A stretch of DNA of 52,184 bases, from the NCBI GenBank assembly GCA_022843605.1, contig JALHNI010000029.1, forward strand, positions 1 to 52,184, read 5' to 3'. The notes beneath the pieces were generated by a model. That model saw only the letters and a program-made list of their open reading frames with translations, was not told where the DNA came from and searched no databases. This document shows, piece after piece, positions 24,981 through 33,563 of this stretch (positions are counted from its first letter, which is position 1; each line of letters opens with the position of its first letter). The position numbers and the translations under genes were made by a program. Source of the stretch: Bryobacter sp. Its GTDB lineage: Bacteria; Acidobacteriota; Terriglobia; Bryobacterales; Bryobacteraceae.

Positions 24981-26432
24981 ATGATCACCCGACGACACTT
25001 TCTTGCCAGTTCCGCAGCCATGGCCGCTCCCGCGCCGCGGCCGAATGTCCTGTTCCTGTCCGTCGACGACTTGAACGACTGGATCGGCTGCCTCCGCGGC
25101 TATCCCGGCGTGCAAACGCCCAACCTCGATCGCTTGGCGCAACGTGGCGTGCTCTTCTCCAACGCCCATTGCGCCTCGCCGCTCTGTAACCCTTCGCGCA
25201 CGGCGCTGCTCACCGGGCTTCGCGCTTCCACCTCCGGCGTCTACAACAACGAGCATTGGTGGCGTCCCGTGCTCCCAGACGCCGTCACCATCCCCCAGCA
25301 CTTCAAGGCCAACGGTTATCACGTCGCCGGCGCCGGTAAGATCTTCCATCACGTGGTTGGCTACAATCCGCCTGACCAGTGGCACGAGTTTCAACTCCAG
25401 GAATTCGATGACAACTGGTACCGCCGGCTGGATTACTACCCGTGGGTGAAGAAAGTTCCCAGCCCCCCTGGCCATCCCTTCAACGGTCTGAAAAACTTTC
25501 AGGGCGAGTTCGATTGGGGTGCGCTGAAGAAACCCGAGCGCGAGTACGGCGATATGAAGGCCGTGAATTTCGGCCAGCAGTTCCTGAAACGGAAACACGA
25601 CAAGCCGTTCTTTCTCGCGATCGGCCTCTTTCATCCCCACATTCCGATGTTCGCGCCGCAAAGCTACTTTGACCTCTATCCCGCTGCCGACGTCCGCCTG
25701 CCGCCCATCAAAGCCGATGACCTGAACGATCTCCCCAAAGCCGCGCAGGACATGGCCGCCTTCCGGCGCGACGAGCACGAACGCATCGTCCGTGAGAATA
25801 AGTGGCGCGATGCCGTCCGCGCCTATCTCGCCAGCATCACCTTCGCCGACGCCATGATCGGCCAACTGCTCGATGCTCTCGACGCCAGCGCCTACGCGAA
25901 GAATACGACCATCGTCTTCTGGTCAGACAATGGCTGGCACCTGGGCGAAAAGCAGCATTGGCACAAGAGCACCCTCTGGGAACGCTCAACCCATGTGCCG
26001 ATGATCTGGGCCGGCGCGGGCATTGGGCAACCGGGCGTCACCCGCACCCAGCCCGTCAACCTGCTGGATATCTACCCGACCCTCGTTGACGTTTGCGGCC
26101 TTCCGCACCGGCCGGAACTCGAAGGTCTCAGCCTCGCGCCGCTCCTCAAGAACCCCAAAGCCAAGCGCCCGCCGACGGTCTCCACCTATCTCGAAGGCAA
26201 TCATTCCGTTCGCGACGAGCGCTGGCGCTACACCCGCTACCGCGACGGCAGCGAAGAGCTCTACGATCGCCGTGCCGACCCCAACGAGTGGGAGAACCTC
26301 GCCGGTCAACCCCGCTACGCCCGCCTCAAGGCGAAGCTCGCGCGCTGGATGCCCACCCAAAACGCCAAACCCGCGCCAGAGAAGCCGGCCTATGACTTCG
26401 ACCCCGTCAAACACACTTGGCGTAAAAAATAA
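24981..26432 (+). CDS. Exported FGly sulfatase (iduronate-2-sulfatase-like)
   Basis: A 483-residue S1-family sulfatase with a Tat-like N-terminus (M-I-T-R-R-H-F-L-A-S-S). The metal site starts at S-V-D-D-L-N-D (about 27-33), and the residue converted to formylglycine is C69 in C-N-P-S-R-T-A-L-L-T-G. Later metal and sulfate-binding parts are present (F-H-P-H-I-P, and W-S-D-N-G-W-H-L-G-E-K-Q-H-W). D-D-L-N-D and H-L-G-E-K are typical of the iduronate-2-sulfatase subgroup. It would desulfate a glycan or sugar in the periplasm or outside. A formylglycine-generating enzyme is needed but is not in this window. It follows the enolase-superfamily gene by 13 bp. Confidence 0.9.
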   Translation: MITRRHFLASSAAMAAPAPRPNVLFLSVDDLNDWIGCLRGYPGVQTPNLDRLAQRGVLFSNAHCASPLCNPSRTALLTGLRASTSGVYNNEHWWRPVLPDAVTIPQHFKANGYHVAGAGKIFHHVVGYNPPDQWHEFQLQEFDDNWYRRLDYYPWVKKVPSPPGHPFNGLKNFQGEFDWGALKKPEREYGDMKAVNFGQQFLKRKHDKPFFLAIGLFHPHIPMFAPQSYFDLYPAADVRLPPIKADDLNDLPKAAQDMAAFRRDEHERIVRENKWRDAVRAYLASITFADAMIGQLLDALDASAYAKNTTIVFWSDNGWHLGEKQHWHKSTLWERSTHVPMIWAGAGIGQPGVTRTQPVNLLDIYPTLVDVCGLPHRPELEGLSLAPLLKNPKAKRPPTVSTYLEGNHSVRDERWRYTRYRDGSEELYDRRADPNEWENLAGQPRYARLKAKLARWMPTQNAKPAPEKPAYDFDPVKHTWRKK

Positions 26433-26470
26433 CCCTGTCTCTCTTATTGAGAATCTGATATTGTTAGCCA

Positions 26471-27175
26471 ATGCTAGAAGCCGTCGAGCTTTCAAAGTCC
26501 TATGGCGCGCACCAGGCGCTCCACCGGCTGAATCTCCGCATTGATCCCGGTGAAGTCTACTGCTTGCTCGGCGCCAACGGCGCCGGCAAAACCACCACCA
26601 TCAACCTTTTCCTGAACTTCGTTGAGCCGACCTCCGGCACGGCCACCGTCAACGGTCTGGACGTGACGAAGCAGGCGCTCGAGAGTAAGCGCCATCTGGC
26701 CTACATTCCCGAGACCGTGATGCTCTACAAGAACCTTACCGGCCTCGAGAATCTGGAGTACTTCGCCGCCCTGAGCGGTCTGCCGGCTTACTCACAGGCC
26801 GAACTGCTGGGCTTTCTTCAGGAGGCGGGCCTCCAGGCCGAAGCCGCTCACCGCCGCATTGGTGGCTATTCGAAAGGGATGCGCCAGAAGGTGGGCATTT
26901 CCATTGCCCTCGCCAAAAAGGCGAAGGCTCTGCTTCTCGACGAGCCAACCTCGGGCCTCGACCCCAAAGCCTCCAACGAGTTCAGCGAATTACTCAAGCG
27001 CCTCAGTGATCGTGGCGTCGCCATCCTGATGGCCACCCACGACCTCTTCCGCGCCAAGGAAAGCGGCACGCGCGTGGGCATGATGAAACACGGCCGGCTG
27101 ATGGAGTCACTCTCCACCAGCGACATCGGCCACGCCGACCTGGAGCAGCTCTACCTGAGGCACATGCATGATTAG
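26471..27175 (+). CDS. ABC transporter ATP-binding protein
   Basis: A 234-residue ATPase. Walker A is G-A-N-G-A-G-K-T-T (34-42), the signature is Y-S-K-G-M (133-137, a variant of L-S-G-G-Q common in exporters), Walker B is L-L-L-D-E-P (154-159), and the switch His is H190. It pairs with the two ABC-2-type permeases that follow, overlapping the first by 8 bp, so the three genes encode one exporter. There is no clear ribosome-binding site before the ATG. Related NosF/GldA-like ATPases drive export of unknown substrates or gliding components. Confidence 0.9.
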   Translation: MLEAVELSKSYGAHQALHRLNLRIDPGEVYCLLGANGAGKTTTINLFLNFVEPTSGTATVNGLDVTKQALESKRHLAYIPETVMLYKNLTGLENLEYFAALSGLPAYSQAELLGFLQEAGLQAEAAHRRIGGYSKGMRQKVGISIALAKKAKALLLDEPTSGLDPKASNEFSELLKRLSDRGVAILMATHDLFRAKESGTRVGMMKHGRLMESLSTSDIGHADLEQLYLRHMHD

Positions 27176-28577
27176 CACCATCGCCCTGAAAGAGATCACC
27201 GAAATGCGGCGCGACGATCGCTTCCGCTGGGCTGGCGCCGTGGTTCTGGCCCTCCTCCTCGTGTCTCTCGGGATTGGCTGGAGTAGCTATCGCGAACTCG
27301 AGCGCCAGCACGCCACCGCTCAGCAGGAAACACGCAAGAATTGGCTCACCCAAGGTCAGAAGAGTCCACACTCCGCCGCACACTACGGAGTCTATGCCTT
27401 CAAGCCCAAAATGCCGCTCTCGCTGGTGGACCGAGGTGTCGACCCCTACACCGGCGTGGCCGTCTGGCTCGAAGCCCACAAACAGAACGACTTCAGGTAC
27501 CGGCCGGCGCAAGACGCCAACTCCCTCGCCCGCTTCGGCGAACTCACGGCGTCCACCGTCCTGCAGACGCTTGTGCCCCTGCTCATCATCCTCTTCAGCT
27601 TCGCCGCCTTTACGGGCGAGCGGGAGAACGGTACGCTGCGCCAGTTACTCAGCCTCGGCGTTGCGCCCTCGGCCTTGGCGGCAGGCAAAGCCCTCGGTGT
27701 CGCTGGTGCGCTGGGCTTGTTGCTGGTACCGGCGGCTGCCGTGGGTTCGGCGGCGATCTCGTTGGCTTCCGGCGATCTCGACTCCGGTCGCTCCATTCTG
27801 CTCGGCCTGTTCTATCTGCTTTACTTCGCCGCCTTTGTTGGCGTTTCGTTGGCCATCTCCGCGTGGGTGAAGAGTTCCCGTGTCGCCCTCATCGCCCTGC
27901 TGGGCTTCTGGATCTTCAACTGCCTGATCGCTCCACGCGCCGCCTCTGACCTGTCGAAGCGCGTCTATCCGACTCCCTCCTCGTTCGCCTTCGCCAAGGC
28001 GATGCAGGTGGACCTGAACAACGGCCTCGATCCCCATGCGGCGTCGCAGGAACGGGCCAAGGAGTTACAGGCGCGCGTCCTGAAACAATACAAAGTTGAC
28101 CGCATTGAAGACCTGCCTGTGAGTTACGCCGGACTCAGCCTGATGGCGGGCGAAGAGCACGGCGACGAAGTCTATGACCGCCACTACGCGAGGCTCTGGG
28201 ATCAGTTTGAGCGGCAGGTCCACCTACAGGATCTCATTGGCCTCGTCTCTCCCCTCATGAGCGTCCGCTCGCTTTCCATGGGGCTCGCCGGTACTGACTT
28301 TCAGCAGCACCGGCACTTCGCCACCGCTGCCGAACAGTATCGCCGCTACTTCATTCAGGAAGTGAACACGGATATGGTCAAGAACGCCATCGGCAAGGAC
28401 TACGGCTACCTGCGCGGCAACGACTTGTGGGGCACCGTGAAGGAGTTCCGTTACACCGCCCCTGACCTGGGCTGGGTCCTTCAACAGCATCGCGCGGCCC
28501 TCTTGCTGCTCTGCCTTTGGTGCCTGTGCGGCGTGGCGCTGGCCTACCTGGCGACGCGCCGCCTCCGGGTGGAGTAA
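27168..28577 (+). CDS. ABC-2-type permease (DUF3526-like), first copy
   Basis: A 469-residue membrane protein. One helix near residue 25 is followed by a long periplasmic domain (about 45-120), a five-helix block from about 125 to 280 (L-V-P-L-L-I-I-L-F-S-F-A-A-F, then G-A-L-G-L-L-L-V-P-A-A), a second soluble domain, and a final C-terminal helix. The F-T-G-E-R-E-N-G-T-L-R-Q box after the second helix is typical of ABC-2 permeases. The overall plan matches the DUF3526 permeases usually found as tandem pairs with one ATPase. It overlaps the ATPase gene by 8 bp and is 6 bp before its paralogue. Confidence 0.85.
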   Translation: MISTIALKEITEMRRDDRFRWAGAVVLALLLVSLGIGWSSYRELERQHATAQQETRKNWLTQGQKSPHSAAHYGVYAFKPKMPLSLVDRGVDPYTGVAVWLEAHKQNDFRYRPAQDANSLARFGELTASTVLQTLVPLLIILFSFAAFTGERENGTLRQLLSLGVAPSALAAGKALGVAGALGLLLVPAAAVGSAAISLASGDLDSGRSILLGLFYLLYFAAFVGVSLAISAWVKSSRVALIALLGFWIFNCLIAPRAASDLSKRVYPTPSSFAFAKAMQVDLNNGLDPHAASQERAKELQARVLKQYKVDRIEDLPVSYAGLSLMAGEEHGDEVYDRHYARLWDQFERQVHLQDLIGLVSPLMSVRSLSMGLAGTDFQQHRHFATAAEQYRRYFIQEVNTDMVKNAIGKDYGYLRGNDLWGTVKEFRYTAPDLGWVLQQHRAALLLLCLWCLCGVALAYLATRRLRVE

Positions 28578-28583
28578 TTCACG

Positions 28584-30011
28584 ATGTTATTCAGTATCAT
28601 GCGCAACGAGTGGCGGACGCTGCTCGCGGAGCGTTCACTGCCGGCGATTGGCCTTCTCCTCGCCCTGACGATTGGCTACGGTATCTACAATGGCCAAGCC
28701 TGGGTGAGTTTTATGCGTGAATCGCTGGCGGCGACTCAGGCTGAGTACGCCGAACGGACACAAAAGCTTCAGTCTGACTTTCTGGCCTACGAAGCCGGGA
28801 GCAAGAAACCTGTGGGCTTCAGCGATCCCCGCGGCGCCAGCGCCGTTGGCGGCACGTCCGCAGTTCCCTACGTCGCCCTGACGCCTGGACCCCTGGCGGC
28901 CCTGTCAGTGGGCCAAAGCGACCTCTACCCTTATTACTTTAAGCTCAGCCTCAGGAGTAAATACCTCACCCTTAGCAACGACGAAATCGAGAATCCGGTG
29001 AACTTACTCTCCGGCCGGTTTGACCTTGCCTTTGTCATCGTCTATCTCTATCCCCTTCTGATTCTCGCCTTAACCTACAACCTGCTTTCCAGCGAGCACG
29101 AACAGGGCACATTGGCGATGACGCTGGCCAACCCGGTCACGCTCAAAACGCTGATGGCGGCCAAGGTATTAACCCGTGGCCTTGCCCTCACGGTGTTGTC
29201 GCTTGCCATCCTTGTCGTCGCGATCTTTGGCCTCACCCTGACGGGTAATGGCGTCGCCTGGCGCCTCGCCCTTTGGGCCGTCGTGATGCTGGTTTACGGC
29301 GCGTTCTGGTTCGTGCTGGCGGTGGGCATCAATGCCCTGGGGCGCAACTCATCCGCCAATGCCCTGCTGCTGGCCGGTTGCTGGCTCTGCTTTGCCCTGC
29401 TTGTTCCCGCCCTCCTCAACCTGGCTTCAACTGCAATGTACCCGGTTCCGTCTCGCGTCGAAATGATCCAAGCCATGCGCAACGCCGGTAAAGAGGCCCA
29501 GCAACGCGGCAGTCAGACGCTTGCCCGGTACTTCGAAGATCATCCTGAACTGGCTCCCGCCGGCGGTGGCCGCCCCGATTTCGCGAGTCTCAGCACGGCC
29601 GCACAGCAGGAAGTCGACCGCCAGATCCAGCCCATTCTCTACCGCTATGAACAGCAGGTCAGCGCCCAACAGATTCTCGTCGATCGCTTTTGCTATCTAT
29701 CGCCCGCCGTCTTGACCCAACAGGCCTTGAACGATCTGGCCGGCACCGGCATCGGCGCCTATCGCCATTTCAACCAGCAAGCTGACCGGTTTCTCAAAAC
29801 CTGGCAGGACTATTTCTTTCCCCTGATCTTTGCCCGCAAGCTCTTCGTCAGCGCCGAACTCGCCAGCCTGCCGCGGTACGTCGAAGTGCCGGAGCCCGGC
29901 AGCGACATTGTCCGGCGAGTCCTGCTTTCCCTGGCGGGGATCCTGGTTCCCACCCTCGTCCTCACGGTCTGGGCGATCCGTCGCCTCAACCGCTACCGCC
30001 TCGCCGCCTAG
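28584..30011 (+). CDS. ABC-2-type permease (DUF3526-like), second copy
   Basis: A 475-residue paralogue of the preceding permease with the same order: an N-terminal helix, a periplasmic domain, the box S-S-E-H-E-Q-G-T-L-A-M-T (compare G-E-R-E-N-G-T-L in the first copy), five clustered helices, a second soluble region, and a C-terminal helix. The two proteins most likely form the heterodimeric membrane part of the exporter. The N-terminal M-L-F-S-I-M-R-N-E-W-R-T-L is typical of this permease family. After its stop a hairpin (30086-30105) without a U-run may help end the transcript. Confidence 0.85.
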   Translation: MLFSIMRNEWRTLLAERSLPAIGLLLALTIGYGIYNGQAWVSFMRESLAATQAEYAERTQKLQSDFLAYEAGSKKPVGFSDPRGASAVGGTSAVPYVALTPGPLAALSVGQSDLYPYYFKLSLRSKYLTLSNDEIENPVNLLSGRFDLAFVIVYLYPLLILALTYNLLSSEHEQGTLAMTLANPVTLKTLMAAKVLTRGLALTVLSLAILVVAIFGLTLTGNGVAWRLALWAVVMLVYGAFWFVLAVGINALGRNSSANALLLAGCWLCFALLVPALLNLASTAMYPVPSRVEMIQAMRNAGKEAQQRGSQTLARYFEDHPELAPAGGGRPDFASLSTAAQQEVDRQIQPILYRYEQQVSAQQILVDRFCYLSPAVLTQQALNDLAGTGIGAYRHFNQQADRFLKTWQDYFFPLIFARKLFVSAELASLPRYVEVPEPGSDIVRRVLLSLAGILVPTLVLTVWAIRRLNRYRLAA

Positions 30012-30767
30012 CCTAAGAAGCCACCGGCTGTAGGGCATGCTCTGACCCGCGCCTTCCGGACCGGTCCAGTCGCGGGGAAACGCAGGACCGACCCCCTGGT
30101 CGGTCTCATATCAGGCCGAAAGTTCAGCAGCCTGCCAGACTGGGCCGTTTCACCCGAAGCCGTCGCCGCCGGAGTCGCCCACAAGCGCTCTTCCCCATCG
30201 ATGAGCCGGTACTCAGGCAATCGCCCCGATAACGCCGGCCTACGTTCCAGAATAATCCGTACCCCCTCGCCCCGCTTTGCAATCGGATTGTAGGCGCTGT
30301 CACGGTGGAGGGTGGAAATGGCTCTCGGGCCCATTCCCCCATCGGTGAACTTCATGACTCTGAGGCGCCTGTTTCTCATTCGCAAACGTCTGCAGTGGTA
30401 AAGCGGGAATCCAACTGTGGCGAAGAGGCCTGCAATTTGCGACTGCCGAATAGGCCGCCAGACTTCCGAGCCGGGCTCAACAAACACCTCAGTGCCGGTA
30501 GCTGGCACTGACTCAGGTCCCGAGGTCATCCGCAATCTGGGGCTGCGTAGTCCTACAGATAATCTGGGTCGCAAGAAACTCATGCTCTCAAGGCGGCTCT
30601 TTCGATTGACTCTGCCGTTACCCGCCACAAACGAGGGCAACTTGCTTAGATTTGAAACAAATCGAAGCCGGGCCACTCTCTCTATCAGGCACCGAATTGC
30701 GCCCTGCGCAGGGCTATGCGCGAAAGTGACGCTTCATAACGTCGCATCTTCAAAGAGAGGTTGCCGA
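30012..30767. other. Long intergenic region before the low-GC sulfur cluster
   Basis: No supported gene in 756 bp. A perfect 8-bp hairpin (30086-30093 with 30098-30105, 4-nt loop) lies 74 bp after the permease stop. The rest contains only reading frames with no recognisable domain or composition. The region marks the change from the GC-rich ABC operon to the lower-GC genes beyond 30768 and may be an insertion junction with decayed sequence. No integrase, tRNA or clear direct repeats were found at this edge. Confidence 0.5.
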
Positions 30768-31073
30768 ATGCATCGAAACATCATCACCAAGCGGACGGCG
30801 ATTCGAATGCTCCTCATCATCGGGCTCTTAAGCGCCTGTTCTTCCGTCGCCCTTGCATGCCCACTTTGCCATACCGAAACGGGAAAGCAGGTGCGCTCCG
30901 GCATCTTTGCTGAAGACTTCGGTATCAATCTCCTCATCACGTTCCTCCCCTTTGCAATCTGCCTCGGCGTCGTCGCGATCATCTACTTCCGCATCCCGAC
31001 CATCGCATTTCGTTCCGACCAAAGCCGCGCCGCAATCACTTCGCGCTCGTACGCCAAAGGACAAGCCTTGTGA
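30768..31073 (+). CDS. Small exported membrane protein with a CXXCH motif
   Basis: A 101-residue protein. A hydrophobic N-terminal segment (about 13-30) ends at V-A-L-A and is followed at once by C31-P-L-C34-H35, which has the form of a c-type haem attachment site. Just before it, L-S-A-C24 could alternatively be a lipobox. A second hydrophobic segment (about 50-72) anchors the protein, and a short basic tail follows. No methionine or His that would obviously be the second haem ligand can be assigned, so a metal-thiolate or disulfide role is also possible. AGAGAGG gives a good ribosome-binding site. Its TGA overlaps the GTG start of the DUF2243 gene (GTGA), so the two are coupled. Confidence 0.75.
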   Translation: MHRNIITKRTAIRMLLIIGLLSACSSVALACPLCHTETGKQVRSGIFAEDFGINLLITFLPFAICLGVVAIIYFRIPTIAFRSDQSRAAITSRSYAKGQAL

Positions 31074-31558
31074 ACCAAAAACCGCTCGTAGCCGCAGGGA
31101 CCCTGCTCGGCATCGGAATGGGAGGGTTTCTCGACGGGATCTGCCTCCACCAGATTCTCCAGCTTCATAGCATGCTCACTGCTGTACGGCCAAAACTGAC
31201 CCTGGCTGACGCTGAAATCAATATGTTCTGGGATGGACTCTTTCACGCCTTGACTTGGGTAATGACAATACTGGGAATCGCACTGATGTTTCACGCTGGA
31301 AAACAGCGAGACGTGCCATGGTCCGGAAGAACTCTTCTGGGCGGCATGATGATGGGCTGGGGACTCTTTAACCTGGTTGAAGGAATTATCGACCACCACA
31401 TCTTGGGAATTCATCACGTTGTAGAGAGCATGGGTTTATCCATCTACGACTACGCATTCCTAGGTTCCGGAGCCATCTTCATTCTCATTGGCTGGAGCAT
31501 GATTCGCACCAGTGCGTCGTATCAACTGTCAACACACCCTACGCCGAGCTACCGATAA
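31070..31558 (+). CDS. DUF2243 integral membrane protein
   Basis: A 162-residue protein with four membrane segments (about 7-27, 55-75, 87-107, 128-148). It carries histidine-rich motifs at segment edges: D-G-I-C-L-H-Q-I-L-Q-L-H, D-G-L-F-H-A and G-I-I-D-H-H-I-L-G-I-H-H. This pattern is that of DUF2243, a family of unknown function often found near terminal oxidase or copper genes. The clustered His residues suggest metal or haem binding (inference). It starts with GTG at 31070, overlapping the CXXCH gene, and is followed 16 bp later by the YgaP-like gene. Confidence 0.82.
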   Translation: MNQKPLVAAGTLLGIGMGGFLDGICLHQILQLHSMLTAVRPKLTLADAEINMFWDGLFHALTWVMTILGIALMFHAGKQRDVPWSGRTLLGGMMMGWGLFNLVEGIIDHHILGIHHVVESMGLSIYDYAFLGSGAIFILIGWSMIRTSASYQLSTHPTPSYR

Positions 31559-31574
31559 CTAAGAGGACTACAGT

Positions 31575-32021
31575 ATGGAACAACCAACACTCAGTGAAAC
31601 AGATCGCGTTCGAGCGCACAGCTCCGAAGCAGTGAATAACGAAATCGACGAGTCGATTCAGCGGACTGTTCTGGCCTATGCCAGCAAGAGTCGCCGAGCA
31701 ATCTCCAGTCGGATCGAGATGCTGGAGCGAGAATGGGACGTAGAGCGGACCCTGGAGATTAACGCTTCAACCCTTGCCTTTACCGGCCTTCTGCTCGGTG
31801 TGACCGTAAACCACAAGTGGCTTGTCCTGCCGGGCATAGTTCTGCCGTTTCTCTTTCAGCATGCCCTTCAAGGTTGGTGTCCTCCACTTCCAGTTCTTCG
31901 AAATCTAGGAGTCAGAACGCGGCAGGAGATCGACGTCGAGAAGTATGCCCTTAAGGCGCTCCGCGGCGACTTCGAAAATGTTCAAGGCGCCAGGGCTGCT
32001 GTCGAAGCTGCACGGGTCTAA
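31575..32021 (+). CDS. YgaP-like (DUF2892-like) small membrane protein
   Basis: A 148-residue protein. The first 60 residues are polar with many Arg and Glu. A hydrophobic hairpin (about 76-105) then contains the box L-Q-G-W-C-P-P-L-P-V-L-R-x-L-G, recognisable from the DUF2892/YgaP inner-membrane family, followed by E-K-Y-A-L-K-A-L-R-G-D-F. YgaP itself joins a rhodanese domain to this kind of membrane hairpin, which fits the sulfur-handling neighbours downstream. There is no rhodanese domain here; the next gene supplies two. AAGAGGA is a good ribosome-binding site. Confidence 0.75.
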   Translation: MEQPTLSETDRVRAHSSEAVNNEIDESIQRTVLAYASKSRRAISSRIEMLEREWDVERTLEINASTLAFTGLLLGVTVNHKWLVLPGIVLPFLFQHALQGWCPPLPVLRNLGVRTRQEIDVEKYALKALRGDFENVQGARAAVEAARV

Positions 32022-32121
32022 GTGGAAAGTGAACCGTAAAGATCCGCTCAGCTCGTTAGCCTCTATTAAAGGCTCACCTCTTCCGCTGTGAGGTGTTCAC
32101 GCCGCCTATTGAAAAAGGGAC

Positions 32122-32135
32122 GAAACGCGCGTTTC
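32122..32135. promoter_or_regulatory. 14-bp perfect palindrome, candidate operator
   Basis: GAAACGCGCGTTTC is fully self-complementary and lies 23 bp upstream of the persulfide dioxygenase start, in the 137-bp gap after the YgaP-like gene. Its position suits a repressor site. No regulator gene is in the cluster, and no known consensus was recognised. Confidence 0.3.
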
Positions 32136-32158
32136 AAAGAGAAATGGAGTAGGGTGCG

Positions 32159-33547
32159 ATGTCCCTGATTCTTGAGACGGTTCAGACCGAAGGTATAGCC
32201 GCTTTGTCGTACCTGATCGGCGACGATCAGACCGGGGACGCCGCGGTGATAGATCCCCGAGCTGACGTGGAGCTGTATGTCGCGTTGGCAAGAAGGCGCA
32301 AGGTCTCGATCACCCACGTCTTTGAAACACACATCCATGCCGACCTGATGAGTGGGGCAAGAGAACTTTCCGCTCGGGTGAGAACTGCGAAGCTCTATCT
32401 CAGTGTAGAAGGCGGTGCAAAGTATGATTTCGAGCACGAAATGGTCCGGGACGGAGCTACGTTCGAGTTTGGAAAGCTCGCTTTAACCGCCAGGCATACT
32501 CCGGGTCACACCCCTGAGCACATGTCCCTTGTTGCGGCAGAAACAAAGCGTGTCCAAGCGCCATGGGGAGTGTTTACCGGCGATTCTCTTTTCGTAAACT
32601 CTGCGGGACGGCCCGATCTGATAGGCGACGACCAAGCAGAAAAGCTCGCCGGGCAACTCTTCGACACGCTTTACAACTACTATCTCAGTCTCGATGACGC
32701 CGTTATTATCTATCCAGCCCACGGACAAGGCTCTCCTTGCGGTGCCGATATCGGCGACCGATTGACGAGCACGATTGGATACGAGCGGAAGTTTAATCCG
32801 TTCCTTCAGTGTCAGGACAAAACGGCATTCAAAGAATTCGCACTTGCTTCTGCCCCTCCCGAGCCGACGTACTATAGGCGCATGAAACTGCTCAATTCAA
32901 GGGGCCCCGAGGTGTTCGGCAACTTGCCCTCGGTTCCCGGTCTACCTCCGAAGGCATTCAAGGCAGCGATGGGAAAGAGTGGTGTCGTCGTTATTGATAC
33001 ACGCGCTATGCTTGCCTTTGGTGGTGGGCATGTACAGGGCGCGCTAAATATTGCAGGTCATCCGGAGCTGTCCATCTGGGCCGGTTGGCTGTTGGATCCG
33101 GAGCAATCCCTCCTGTTAATTCTTGAAAATGATAGCGATGTGGAAAAGGTAGTGCCATTGTTCTTGAGAACTGGATTCACGAACTTTGAAGGCTATCTGG
33201 TCGGTGGCATGAAGGCTTGGAATAATGCCGGCTTCCGGCTTGGAGAAGTGGATCAGATGTCCGTTCACGAAGTGAAGACGCGGCAAGGCGATCTTCAGAT
33301 CGTAGATGTCCGCTCACCTGAGGAATGGAAACAAGGACATATCCCTGGCGCAAAACATATGTTCCTTCCCGAAGTTCAAAAGCGCTTAGGGGAGCTTAGC
33401 AAAGAAACACCAGTGGCCGTCTACTGCGACAGCGGGTACCGGGCAAGCCTTGCTGCAAGTATTCTAAACGCACAAGGCTTCAAAGTTCACAACGTCCCTG
33501 GAAGCTGGCGGGCGTGGGTGAGCGCCAAGTATTCTGTCGAGAAATAA
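32159..33547 (+). CDS. Persulfide dioxygenase-like MBL protein fused to two rhodanese domains
   Basis: A 462-residue three-domain protein. Residues 1-235 form a metallo-beta-lactamase domain of the ETHE1/persulfide dioxygenase type: T-H-I-H-A-D-L (H58, H60, D62), H117 in T-P-G-H-T, D142 in T-G-D-S-L-F, and H188 in P-A-H-G. The usual H-x-H-x-D-H ends here in Leu63. Rhodanese domain 1 (about 265-360) has no cysteine in its active-site loop and is probably non-catalytic. Rhodanese domain 2 (about 367-460) keeps C423 in Y-C-D-S-G-Y-R. The fusion should oxidise glutathione persulfide to sulfite and exchange sulfane sulfur with carriers. It is cytoplasmic, with no signal. Confidence 0.88.
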   Translation: MSLILETVQTEGIAALSYLIGDDQTGDAAVIDPRADVELYVALARRRKVSITHVFETHIHADLMSGARELSARVRTAKLYLSVEGGAKYDFEHEMVRDGATFEFGKLALTARHTPGHTPEHMSLVAAETKRVQAPWGVFTGDSLFVNSAGRPDLIGDDQAEKLAGQLFDTLYNYYLSLDDAVIIYPAHGQGSPCGADIGDRLTSTIGYERKFNPFLQCQDKTAFKEFALASAPPEPTYYRRMKLLNSRGPEVFGNLPSVPGLPPKAFKAAMGKSGVVVIDTRAMLAFGGGHVQGALNIAGHPELSIWAGWLLDPEQSLLLILENDSDVEKVVPLFLRTGFTNFEGYLVGGMKAWNNAGFRLGEVDQMSVHEVKTRQGDLQIVDVRSPEEWKQGHIPGAKHMFLPEVQKRLGELSKETPVAVYCDSGYRASLAASILNAQGFKVHNVPGSWRAWVSAKYSVEK

Positions 33548-33563
33548 GGAGAGACCGATACCC

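Noticed and set aside
24855..25865. A 336-residue minus-strand frame opposite the MR/MLE and sulfatase genes
   Set aside because: It is antisense to two well-supported genes and shows no domain; a codon-bias shadow.
30008..30676. A 222-residue minus-strand frame in the long intergenic region
   Set aside because: Arg/Pro-rich composition, no domain, no ribosome-binding site, and competing frames on both strands; more likely non-coding or decayed DNA.
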